A DNA stretch of 24,963 nucleotides, from positions 1 to 24,963 of the IMG/VR virus record IMGVR_UViG_3300010399_000354. One strand, 5' to 3'. Made by a program: the position numbers and the translations under genes. This stretch comes from a virus. The notes beneath the pieces were generated by a model, which did no database searches, had not been told where the DNA came from, and worked only from the letters and a program-made list of their open reading frames with translations. Each line of letters starts with the position of its first letter. Position 1 is the first letter of the stretch. Shown here piece after piece: positions 1 through 9,600 of this stretch.

Positions 1-1
1 C

Positions 2-130
2 ATCAGTGTTAATCTTTCAGGCGGCGTGATTCAGATGTATTTTGAGTCCCCGATAAAAGTTCCTCAACAGATTGAGGTAGCGGCAGGCGGGGCAACGGCA
101 GACTTGCGGATAAGTGGATTCAAGGTATGA
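2..130 (+). CDS. C-terminal end of an upstream probable virion protein (partial)
   Basis: A frame open from the left edge encodes 42 residues ending in ISGFKV and stops at TGA 128..130. That stop overlaps the ATG of the next gene as ATGA, so this is the tail of a real gene rather than leader sequence. The visible residues alternate polar and hydrophobic (for example QMYFESPIKV), as in beta-rich structural proteins. Because the downstream genes look like virion and DNA-ejection genes, a tail or other structural protein is plausible, but too little is present to identify the family. Confidence 0.7.
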   Translation: MSVNLSGGVIQMYFESPIKVPQQIEVAAGGATADLRISGFKV

Positions 131-594
131 AGCTGAAAAAAGAGCAACTGCACCAGTTTTTGAGCACTGTTTTAGAGGCGAGACCCGAGTTGAAAGAGAG
201 ACCCCCGGGCGGGTTCGCTCAGATCAATCCAGATTGTCTGGTTGAGAGCTGGCATCAGATGATGGATGTCGGAAATGGAGTCGCTTACGGGGCAACCGAT
301 GAATCAGGAAAACCTATTGGATTTTTGATCGGATTCCACTCTGTCGATCTGATGACGGGGGTCCGAACCGGATTCGAGTATTTGTGGGTTACAGATCCGA
401 AAGTTTCTGGCGCTACCGGAACGGAGTTGCTGAAGGAATTCGAGGACGGAGCGAAGGAAGACGGCTGCGAACAAGTCGTCATCGGATGCAACCAGATTTT
501 CAAGCCGGATAAACTGGCTCTCTGGTATGAGTGGATCGGATACCAACCGTGTTCCCGATCATTCCAGAAGTGGATAACCGAAAGATCAGAATAA
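127..594 (+). CDS. GNAT-fold acetyltransferase-like protein
   Basis: This 155-residue protein has the order of elements expected of a small GNAT N-acetyltransferase. A beta hairpin contains GKPIGFLIG (residues 61-69), and a central strand EYLWVTDP (84-91) is followed by a Gly-containing turn (SGATG, 94-98) and the helix that normally binds acetyl-CoA pyrophosphate. The typical C-terminal pattern is LALWYEWIGYQP, then a strand ending FQKWI (130-150). The pyrophosphate loop is not a textbook Q/RxxGxG/A, so activity is uncertain. Small GNAT-like proteins commonly sit among podovirus structural genes, where their role is not established. The start is supported by the ATGA overlap with the preceding gene, and AAGG lies two bases before the ATG. 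The next gene begins one base after this stop. Confidence 0.75.
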   Translation: MKLKKEQLHQFLSTVLEARPELKERPPGGFAQINPDCLVESWHQMMDVGNGVAYGATDESGKPIGFLIGFHSVDLMTGVRTGFEYLWVTDPKVSGATGTELLKEFEDGAKEDGCEQVVIGCNQIFKPDKLALWYEWIGYQPCSRSFQKWITERSE

Positions 595-595
595 T

Positions 596-1558
596 ATGGG
601 CGACATTTTAGGTTTTGTTGGTCAAATAGTCGGATCACAAATTTCCGCCTCAGCGCAGAAAAAAATCGCGCAGAAGCAGCTCGACGCAATCGAGCGGCAA
701 CGCCAATTTGTTTATGACCAGCTCGACCCGGCGAAACTCGCGAAGGCCGCGAAGACTCAGGATATCGCCGACGCTCAAGCGCGACTCGATCTCCAGAAGA
801 AACTCGATCCGGATCTTTTCGCGGCACGATACGCCGCTCAGAAGGGTATCACAAAGACCCTTGAAGAACTCGAACCGACAGGCGGGGCGCAGAGAGTTGC
901 GGACCAAGCAACGAAGGAAGCACTCACCGGAACGGATGTCGCGGCCCAAGCAAAGCAACAGCTCATCGATGCCGCGCTCGACCAGCTTCGACTCGGTGCT
1001 ACGCTGCCCCCGGATGTTCAGGCGGAACTCGTAAAGGCCGGTCTGGAAAAGGGCGGAATGGTTACTGGAGCCGCCAGCCCGAAAGGGTTCGGCGGTCAGA
1101 TCACTCGAACCCTCCTCGGTTCCGGAGCGATTGCGCTACAGCAACAGCGACAGCAACAGGCTTCGCAATTACTCGGCCGGGCGCAGGAGATCGAAAGCCA
1201 GCGTTCCCAGTTACTCGGGACACTGTTCCCGAACCTTGCCGCGCTTCAGGTCAACCGACTGAAGGCGCAGGAAGGCGCAGCCGCATTTTCGAATGAGCTG
1301 ATGCCGAGTGCGGGACTCAGCGGAAAAGATATAATCAATTTGTGGCTCAATAGAGTTGGACAAAATTCTGCTCTCCAGTCTCAGGCTACTCAAGCGCAAT
1401 ATCTAGGAGGAATCAATCAAGCAGCCGCTTTGCAGCAAGGTTTTGCGGGTGCCACAGCTTACGCAGCTAACGCCTTCCCAACGACTTACCAATTTTTTCA
1501 GCAGTCTCAGAAAAACAAATCCGCCAATGAAGCTGATTTCAATTATCAGTTCGGATAA
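596..1558 (+). CDS. Ala/Gln-rich putative internal virion (DNA-ejection) protein
   Basis: This 320-residue protein has no recognised enzymatic motif. It starts with a short hydrophobic Gly-containing segment (DILGFVGQIVGSQ). A long, highly helical Ala/Gln/Leu-rich body follows, with strong coiled-coil character and a Gln/Arg-rich run near residues 180-195. The C-terminal 80 residues are Asn/Gln/aromatic-rich. Size, composition and place, upstream of a 483-aa and a giant protein, resemble the small internal core proteins of T7-like phages, but that is inference from context. The codons of the last roughly 240 bases (from about 1320) are visibly more AT-rich than those of the first two thirds, right next to the homing endonuclease gene. 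The start follows the previous stop by one base and lacks a strong Shine-Dalgarno sequence. Confidence 0.75.
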   Translation: MGDILGFVGQIVGSQISASAQKKIAQKQLDAIERQRQFVYDQLDPAKLAKAAKTQDIADAQARLDLQKKLDPDLFAARYAAQKGITKTLEELEPTGGAQRVADQATKEALTGTDVAAQAKQQLIDAALDQLRLGATLPPDVQAELVKAGLEKGGMVTGAASPKGFGGQITRTLLGSGAIALQQQRQQQASQLLGRAQEIESQRSQLLGTLFPNLAALQVNRLKAQEGAAAFSNELMPSAGLSGKDIINLWLNRVGQNSALQSQATQAQYLGGINQAAALQQGFAGATAYAANAFPTTYQFFQQSQKNKSANEADFNYQFG

Positions 1559-1559
1559 G

Positions 1560-2147
1560 ATGATGAACACGTTTATTTACGCTTTGTGTGAACCGGGAAC
1601 TCGGACGATTCGATATATTGGAAAATCTGGAAACCCGAGGAAACGTTTTTTTGAACATTTAGACAAATCGTTTCGTAATAGAAAACCCACTCATCGATCA
1701 AACTGGATTGATAAATTGAAAATACAGGGGCAATCCCCTGAACTTTTGATTTTAAAAGAGGTTCCCTTGAGTGAGTGGGAGTGGTGGGAACAATGCTACA
1801 TACGAAATGCTCGAATGTTAGGTTTTGATTTAGTAAATGCTACCGACGGCGGAGAGGGCATGAAAAACCCATCCTTCGAAACTCGTAAAAAAATATCAGA
1901 CGCGGTATCCGGAGATAAGCACCCCCTGTTTGGAATAGAAAAAGAGAAACATCCGTTTTTTGGAAAACAGCATTCCGAAGAATCTAAGAAAAAAATGTCC
2001 GAGGCAAAGCGTGGGGACAGGCACTTTAATTTTGGAAAACGCGGTAATCAAAGTTTTATGTTTGGAAGAAAACTTTCTGAAGATACAAAAGGGAAAATGA
2101 GGAACTCTCAGAGAATCCGACGCCTCCGAGAGAGGGGGGAGGTTTAA
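1560..2147 (+). CDS. GIY-YIG homing endonuclease with NUMOD3 repeats
   Basis: This 195-residue protein is a free-standing homing endonuclease. The N-terminal GIY-YIG nuclease shows FIYAL (5-9), RYIGKS (18-23), the Arg-rich stretch NPRKRF (25-30), the catalytic-type Glu in WWEQCY (Glu77) and an Asn/Gly-rich end NATDGGEG (93-100). From residue 108 about four NUMOD3 DNA-binding units follow, each with a G-D/N-x-H/S-x-x-FG core and a helix such as SEESKKKMSEA. The frame is open further upstream, but 1560 (or ATG 1563) is chosen because it follows the preceding stop and places IY near the N-terminus. Line 1621..1680 is about 33% GC, against about 63% in 4741..4800, so the gene is compositionally foreign. 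Such enzymes cut unoccupied alleles and spread by gene conversion. Confidence 0.92.
   Translation: MMNTFIYALCEPGTRTIRYIGKSGNPRKRFFEHLDKSFRNRKPTHRSNWIDKLKIQGQSPELLILKEVPLSEWEWWEQCYIRNARMLGFDLVNATDGGEGMKNPSFETRKKISDAVSGDKHPLFGIEKEKHPFFGKQHSEESKKKMSEAKRGDRHFNFGKRGNQSFMFGRKLSEDTKGKMRNSQRIRRLRERGEV
2138..2142 (+). promoter_or_regulatory. Shine-Dalgarno for the 483-aa gene, inside the homing endonuclease 3' end
   Basis: GGAGG lies six bases before the ATG at 2149, within a purine run that encodes the last residues of the homing endonuclease. It is one of the best ribosome binding sites on the plus strand. It fixes the 2149 start, and it means the inserted endonuclease gene now carries the signal for its downstream neighbour. 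Confidence 0.7.
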
Positions 2148-2148
2148 T

Positions 2149-3600
2149 ATGGCCGGTTTTGGACGAGAACCAGACGTTCAGTTAAGACCTGAACTTTCGA
2201 CAAACAGAACTCCCGTGGATTTTGGGGTCGAGCAGAATGCAGTCGCGCATCTTGCGGATGCTTTTCGTCAAGGACTCGTCAATGCTGACGACATCATCTC
2301 CCGTTATGGAACGCTCGCGAAGACGAAGGAGCGGGCTCAGATCCAAGGACTCGACGAATTTATTTCTCCTGAAGCAATTCAGGGGAGACAAAATCAACTG
2401 AAGGCCGCGAATACCGAAGCGGTTCTCAAGTCCTCTCCAGAGTATGTCGCCACTCAGGAAGCGGTTTTGAGGGACACTCTCAACAAAGCGAACTCCGGGG
2501 ATTACGATTCCATGCGTCAGGCGATGATAACGAAGGGATGGGCTGTTCCAGACTTCGATCCGAAGACCGGATGGAACGACGCAACGAGGAAAGACACCTC
2601 GAAGGCTTTCAATGAATTCGTGAACTATCACGACTCCGTTTCTTCGGCGAAGGCGGAACTGGATTCGATCAAACCGATAACCGTGAAGGAAAAAACTGAG
2701 ACGGTTGAAAACGGTCAGTCCAAAACGGTGACTAAGGACATCATCAAATACGTTGACAGTTCCGGAGTTGAGGTGGATGCCAAGGAATATCAGAAGATCC
2801 GGAAATTTGCGGCTATGACTCCGAGCATGTGGCGGCACATGGGCCGACCTCAATTTGTGGAATTATCCGGAATCAAGCCGGGAAAATTTGGCGGCGGCGT
2901 GTCCGGACCTTTGTCGGAACCCGAGGTTACTCCGAAAGCAGCCGGAGCCGCAGCACCATTACCAACAGTGACTACAGAAACGCAATCTCCGGGAATCGTG
3001 ACGAGCATTGAAACTAAACCGGTCGATAAATCGACGGTGAAAGGACCGACGGAAGCGCAGCAACGCGCCGAACTCGCCCTTGCACGGTTCGCGTCAGCGA
3101 ACGATGTTTTCAATACGATGAAAGCGCAAGGATACGATCCGACTTCGGTCACTTCGTATGTGAACAGTTTTCTTCCGGAGATTCTGAAGAGTGGGGATCG
3201 AAAAACTTATGAGTCGGCAATGGATGCTTGGTCTCAAGGTTTGCTTCGTCTCGAATCGGGAGCAGCCATTGCGAGACAGGAAAAATCTTGGTATGAAAGA
3301 TCATTTTTCCCTCAGATCAACGACCCTCCTTCGTTGGTGGAAAACAAAGCGAGGATGCGTGCGGATATCGAACGGATGGTTGCGGAAATTGCCCAAGCTG
3401 GCGGTGTAAACTCACCGGAATCGAAGGCCCAAGCTGACCGAATCGCCGCAGAAGCGAAAAAAATATACGAGCAAGCTGGAGCGAACCTCGGAGGAACGGA
3501 AAGGTTCCGGCCGGGGGCCGCGCCGACTGGAAAAGTCACCACGACTTCAACCGGTAAAAAACTGATTTTCGACGGGCAAAATTATCGTTACGTTCAGTAA
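2149..3600 (+). CDS. Putative DNA-ejection / internal virion protein
   Basis: This 483-residue protein is mostly helical. A helical N-terminal half (1-260) is followed by a Pro/Ala/Thr-rich linker (about 260-310) and a conserved-looking C-terminal helical domain (310-450). That domain contains SGAAIARQEKSWYERSFFP, followed by an Asp-Pro-Pro-Ser segment and a basic helix. The pattern of a Ser-Gly-Ala-Ala helix, then an aromatic FFPQ, then a short acidic/proline turn recurs, from memory, in ejection and internal proteins of podovirus-like phages; this was not checked against a database. The last residues (KLIFDGQNYRYV) form a possible beta hairpin. The gene abuts the giant ORF with no spacer (TAA directly followed by ATG), supporting a joint role in the virion. 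No catalytic motif is visible. Confidence 0.7.
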   Translation: MAGFGREPDVQLRPELSTNRTPVDFGVEQNAVAHLADAFRQGLVNADDIISRYGTLAKTKERAQIQGLDEFISPEAIQGRQNQLKAANTEAVLKSSPEYVATQEAVLRDTLNKANSGDYDSMRQAMITKGWAVPDFDPKTGWNDATRKDTSKAFNEFVNYHDSVSSAKAELDSIKPITVKEKTETVENGQSKTVTKDIIKYVDSSGVEVDAKEYQKIRKFAAMTPSMWRHMGRPQFVELSGIKPGKFGGGVSGPLSEPEVTPKAAGAAAPLPTVTTETQSPGIVTSIETKPVDKSTVKGPTEAQQRAELALARFASANDVFNTMKAQGYDPTSVTSYVNSFLPEILKSGDRKTYESAMDAWSQGLLRLESGAAIARQEKSWYERSFFPQINDPPSLVENKARMRADIERMVAEIAQAGGVNSPESKAQADRIAAEAKKIYEQAGANLGGTERFRPGAAPTGKVTTTSTGKKLIFDGQNYRYVQ

Positions 3601-6600
3601 ATGCCTCTCGACCCCGAAATAGCACACGTTCCGTATGCTTCGGAAAATCCTGTTCAGGAACCGGCGCAAACGAACATTACGTATTTACCAGCCGAACCGG
3701 TCGATCAAGGACCGGCCGTTGAGCAAGGCGGGCCTGCGCCTGTGGAATTCGCTCCGGGAACTCCGACCCTCGCGGAAATCCGCGAATACAATCAGGCGAA
3801 CGGAATCGTCAATCCGATCCTCGACCTGAATGCACAGGAAATTTCGGAACTCGCAGAGAATGATCCAGACCATTTTAATCTGGAGCAATCGCTCATCAAA
3901 CTCCAGCCGCACTGGGACAAGGAACTAATCGACAAATCGGCTGAGGCGTGGAACCTCCTCGAACGTCGCGGATGGAAACCTGCGAAGGATCTTGGAGCGT
4001 CTAAGCTTCCCGGAATGCTTGTCGATACGGTGAAAGGGACTGCGAGCTGGCTTACAAGCCTCGCGAAAGGCGCAGTCGGTATCCCGGCCGCTCTCGCAAT
4101 GGAGAAGATCGATATCATGATGGGTCTCCCTCCGAGCCCTGCGGCAATCACCACTCGTCAGAAACTCGAACAAGAAATTTCGGAGACGGCGGGAGCTACG
4201 GAAGCAAACGTAACTGGTCTCGCTTTTCTTGGGGAGAAAGGTTACAACAAGCTTTTTGGCAAGAAGCCGGAATTGAAGACCCACGAGGAAAAAATCGCGA
4301 GCCTGAAGGCGGCACTCATCCCGCACCTAGCGCAGAAAAAAATCGCGGAAGGCGGGGGTCTCGTTCAATACAGCCCCGAGGTTCAGGAAGAGTTGAAACA
4401 GGCTGGACTCGCAACTCGGCCGGAGGAAGTGGAAAAGAAAATCGCCGGAGACCCTCTCGGGTTCGTGTTTTTCGGCAAGGGCCTCGAAGGTGTCGCTGGT
4501 GCATTCGGTTTGGCGAAAGGCGCGGTTCGAGGTGCTGCAAAGCTTCCCGGAATTGCTCCAGTTGTGGAAAAGGTTTCTGCGACAGTCGGACCAGCCGCGA
4601 AGAAGGTTGTTGATTTCATCCCGAGCGCGGAACAGGTAGGCGGGAAAGTTGTCGAGACGACCGGCAAAGCTGTTTCTGCGGTCGGAAAAACGATTGAGAA
4701 AACCGCGCCTGTCACCGGATCTGCGGCAGCTCTCGGAACGGCTGTTGCGGCCGGTCACGCTCTCACTCCGCTCACCATCGGTCAACTGATTGTCGGAGGC
4801 ATACTCGGTGAAGCTTCCGGATTGACTCGACTGGCTTCTAGGGGTGTAAGACTGACGAAAGGTCTCGGACAAAAAGTCGCGGGCGCGGGTGAAGCAATCA
4901 CCACGGCGGGAAAAGAAATCGCGGGCAAGGAATTGCCGACCGGCGCTATCACTCAGGGCGTCAAAGACGTTTTGCAATCGATTCCGGACTCGGCCGGTCA
5001 TGTTGGGAAGGGCGCGGTCCTCGATCTCGGACTCGCGGCCCTCACTTCCACGACTCCGGAAGACCAGCAAGGTCTTCAACTCGGAACGCTCCTCGGCGGT
5101 CTTCAGGCCGCACGCGGGACGGCTGCATGGGTCGTCAGTGGTCAGAAAATCGCTCCTCGTGCTTGGGGATCGAAAAACGCCGTTGCCTCAAGCAAACAGT
5201 TTCCGACCTTTGACGCGATGCACGATGCGGCGTATTCGAAGGCAACTCCCGCAGAGCGCCAGCGAATCAATGCGGTGCGAGAATTTGTGAAGGGCGTCAC
5301 GGGTGACGCTGATGTTTACATGGCAGACCCGACCCTTCGGGATTCGAGGGGCGTAAACACCGCCATTGAGAAAGCACTCATCGATTCCGGATATTCTCCG
5401 GCAGATGCCGCACTGTATGCCGCACAGGATGGAATGTTCATCAAAGAACTTCCGGACAAATCCGGCAATCCGCGCCGGGTCGTCGTCCTTGCGAAGTCCG
5501 ACGCTGCACCGCACGAAGCGAAGCACGCTTTTCAGGATGTAATCGGAGAGGAAGCGAATCAGGTCATCGACAAAGTGATTCGGGAGACATACGCCGATCA
5601 GTGGGAACAGATCGGAACTGAATACACCGAAAAACTCATCGGCCGAAAGCTGAGGCAGGGCGAGTCTTGGAGAGATCACATCCTAGACAAAACGGGAGAC
5701 GGAGATTACTTCGCCCAACGTCAGCTCGCTCTTGATGAGGCGAACAAGTTCACCGCCGATACTGGCGCAGCCCCGCAGCCCGGACAATTTCCTCAGATGC
5801 CGCCGATTCGACGCGGAGCATGGAGAGATATCCTTGCTCCGGAGGATGCCGGGCGAGTTGCAGACAGATACATCACGCGGGAAATCGCCGCTGAGAATTT
5901 CGATGCTATTTTCAAGAACCTCGGTGGTTCGCTTAAAGAACAAACCGGCGTGCTTCCGTGGTTGGCGCGTGTAGTCGCATCCACAACCGAGATGTTGGGC
6001 GGTGATGCCCTTCAAGGCCGCAAATCCGACCTCGGCATACCGCTACAGGAGCCCGTAATTGAAGCGATCAAGGGTGAGGTTCGGGGATTCACTCCGGAAG
6101 TTGCTCCGAAGGCGGCTGAACCAGCCAAACCGACTATTCGTCCCACGCCTGCGGCACCACTCCCCAGTGGTTCACCGGCACCAATTACCCCGGCCGACCG
6201 TGAAGCCGTCGCGGAAGAGACCCGGGCGATTGCCGCAGAAGCTTCCGACGTTCCGAAAGCCGCTGGCCTGAGATCCGACCGTGAACTACTCGGCGAAATC
6301 GCGCTCGCGCAAGCGACCGGTGACGCCGTCAAACTCAATTACCTGTCCGCGCCGGAGGAACCCGCTGCGGCGATCTCAAGCAACCGGAAAATTCGCCGGG
6401 AGATGATCGAGTTGTTTAGATCCATGCCGCAAGCCGCCCGCAGGCTGTGGGAGAAGAACTTTTTCCCCGAGCGTGTTCGGAGAACCGGCAAAGGAAAAAT
6501 TCAAGTCGGCGGTTGGGCACCCGAGGTGTTCGCTGCGAATGCCCACAAGACCGCTCAGACGCTCTCGAAGCTCGATCCGAGTCTGAGTCCATACGAACTA

Positions 6601-9600
6601 GACCCGGCGACGAATTCCTTTTCCGAAAAAGGCTGGAGAGAACTTTTCTCGGATGTCCAGACTTTCGTCCGTAATCAAATGGCCGGTCGGACAGGTAGCG
6701 GAGAAGAATTGGTGGTCCCCAAGAACTTAACCGATGCTGGATTTTTCAAGCCACCGCTTGAGACTGGCGCGGGTGGACTCGATCAGACGAAGGCCGATTT
6801 CATCAGCGCAATGTTCGGGATGAAACTCCCGGAGACCGCGAGGATGACGGAGGGACGTTTTCCGCTCAATATCGCCGGTCAGGAAGTCAGCGCGGCGACG
6901 ATACCGGGCCGGGTAGAACCCGCTGTTCGTCCGAGGGGCACATACGAAAAGGCACCTGTCGAGGGACGTGACATCGCGGAAGTCAATCCGTGGAGAGCGG
7001 AATTCGAGCGTGCTGTTAATGCCGCAGGCGCGGAGTTGCCGAGCACTATTGAAGCTTTTCAATGGCTCAATCTGGAGAATATCAAAGAAGTGCAGGGATC
7101 TCCGGAGCAGCCGCAGTTTCGCGGCAACACACTCACGTTGCAGGCGGGATTCAAGCCGGGTGAGGCACAATTCAAACCTAGCACCGAGAAAAAAGAAATT
7201 GAGGCAATCGGTCCAGACGGAAAATCCTACAAGGTCCGATTCGACGGATACTGGGATTTGTCGAGCCTCGGGCGCGGACAAGTGCCTGCGATCACCGCAC
7301 TCGAAGATCTGCCCGGATCACTGACCAAACTCAGTTCCGGAATGAGCACCAGTCTGGAGAAAGCCGGATACAAACTGGTCGGACTGCCGGAGCCGGAGAC
7401 CACCGCGCAATTCAAGCCGAGAGAAGGTGAGGAAGATGTGAGGCTTGGCCGAACCTTTGACGATTATATCGGAGGAGTGAAAGCCGCCATATTGGAAGGC
7501 CAGCCGGATCTTGCGAAGGGGTTTTTGGAAAAAGCAGCATCGGCTGCAAATTTTCAGCGAACACTCGCACGCAAAGGCGATGTCTCCGAATTCGGAGATC
7601 CGAAAATCGATGAAGAATTCGAGTCTCAAACGAAGCAAATCAAATCCTTGCAAAAGGAACTTGCCGAGGCGAAAAAAGAACAGAACATTTTCCTCGACGC
7701 AGATCTACCAATCAAAGTTTGGGAAGCTGGTGGGAAGCTTAAAGAGACCCCCGAGTTTCATTCGATGGAAGGAACTGGATTCAATTCTTTCGCTGAATTA
7801 ACGGAAGCTGCGATGGAGGGAGATCTTGTCAAGTTTCAGAACAATCCCGGATTTTGGGGGTTGGCGAGGATTTATGGAGATAGAGCAATTCCTAGACGCG
7901 AAGAGTGGAGACTTGCCGCAAAATTAGCTGATTCAGGGGCTAAGATGTCAGACATAAGAGATGTTGCAGAACGATTAGTTCGAGATTTCTCTGAAAGAAA
8001 CTCCAAACCCGGAGCTACTTACCCGGTGGATGATTTTGCGATTAACTTCTCTACAAAAACTCTAGTGGAAAAAATACAGGAGTTAGAGTTGATGAAGAAC
8101 GCTATCCGAATCAAAAACGGATACTTCGGAAAACGCGCTCCGTTCTCTCAACCACTCAAGCCGAAACGGGGTATCCTGAAGGCGAAGCCTGAGGAGTTGA
8201 AAGAGGGTGTCCAGTTTCGGCCGAAGTCTTCGAAGGAAGTCCAAGAAGTTGCGGAAAAATACGCGAAATCGGTAGGGCGATCCGTCGCTCCTGCGGGTCA
8301 TGTAAAATACCCGAGAGAGACCGCGAAGAAACTCGCCAAATTTTACGAGGAAGCGAAGCACAATCCGGACGATCCGGAGGTGCAAGCTTCTTACGCTGCC
8401 TTCAAACAAGAGACCCTCGATCAGTGGAAAGAAATCGAGGCGGCTGGTTACGATCTCGAACCGATTTTGTCGGTGGAATCTCCGTATCGAAACGTACTCG
8501 ATGTGGCGAAGGATGTTGAAGACAACAAGCATTTGTTTTTCAATTTGACGGAATCCAGTCCTTTCTTGGAGCCGAAAGAAGGACCAAAGAAAAACCTGTT
8601 ACTCGAACCAAGTGGGATAGTTGTTGGTGGAAAAGAATTAAACTACAACGACGTTTTCCGGGCTGTTCACGATTTCTTCGGACACGCCAAGGAAGGTTTT
8701 AACTTCGGACCAAGGGGAGAATTCAATGCTTGGCGGGAGCATTCCAGTTTGTATTCTGAAGAGGCACAGGGAGCACTCGCTGCGGAGACTATCGGTCAAA
8801 CTGCGTGGACACAACTGAAGCCGGAATTACTCGGGCCAACCGGGGAGTTACTGAAGCCGGGGGAAGAAGGTTTCGTGCCTCGCAGAGATCGTCCGTATGC
8901 GGAACAAAAAAATATCGTTGTCCCGAAAGATCTGATTGAAGAAGCTAAAGGACAGTTCAAGCCGAAGAAGGGCAAAAAACAGGATGAACTGAAATTCGTT
9001 CCGACTTCTTTCGATGCCGCGAGCAAAGCTTGGATATTGCCGAACGGAAAAGTCGAGCAACTGGGTGCGGAGTGGCACCATCAGTGGCTCGATGAAAATC
9101 CGGAAGTCCAGAAAAAGTATGGACTGAAGATCCCGCCCTTTGAAGGGACCGATACTGAAGGCGTGCGTGAACAAACACTCCGAAAAGGATTCGCTCGCGT
9201 GAATCTCGACAACGCTACACTTGTGGTTGAGGCGCGGGAACGCGACTGGAAAAACATTCGTCCGATTGTGGAGGACATGATCGAGCGTAATCTCGATGAC
9301 ATCGACAAATTCCGCGTGCAGTTGCTCGATGACGGAGTGAAACGAATCACCCGATCATTCTCAGAGAAACTTTTTGACGCGGATTCCGACAAGGAAAAAC
9401 TCAGCCGAGTATTTTCAGCTTTCTCGGAACAGCCGCAGGCCGAGATCGGACGGGAAGCGCAGTTCAAACCGGGAGACGAAGGGGAAGATATTCGAGGGGC
9501 TATTGGACATGTATATCCTCGGAGCCTCGATGTGGTAGGAAAACAGGGAAGACTTTCTTCTTTGTCCCATACCAAACTTCCGAGAGAAGACGCTGGACAA

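Noticed and set aside
285-827. Minus-strand ORF (180 aa) across the GNAT and 320-aa genes
   Set aside because: Crosses two real gene boundaries on the other strand, with Arg/Ser-rich shadow composition.
4327-5079. Minus-strand ORF (250 aa) inside the giant gene
   Set aside because: Ser/Arg-rich shadow of the Gly/Ala-rich region; no start signal or operon context.
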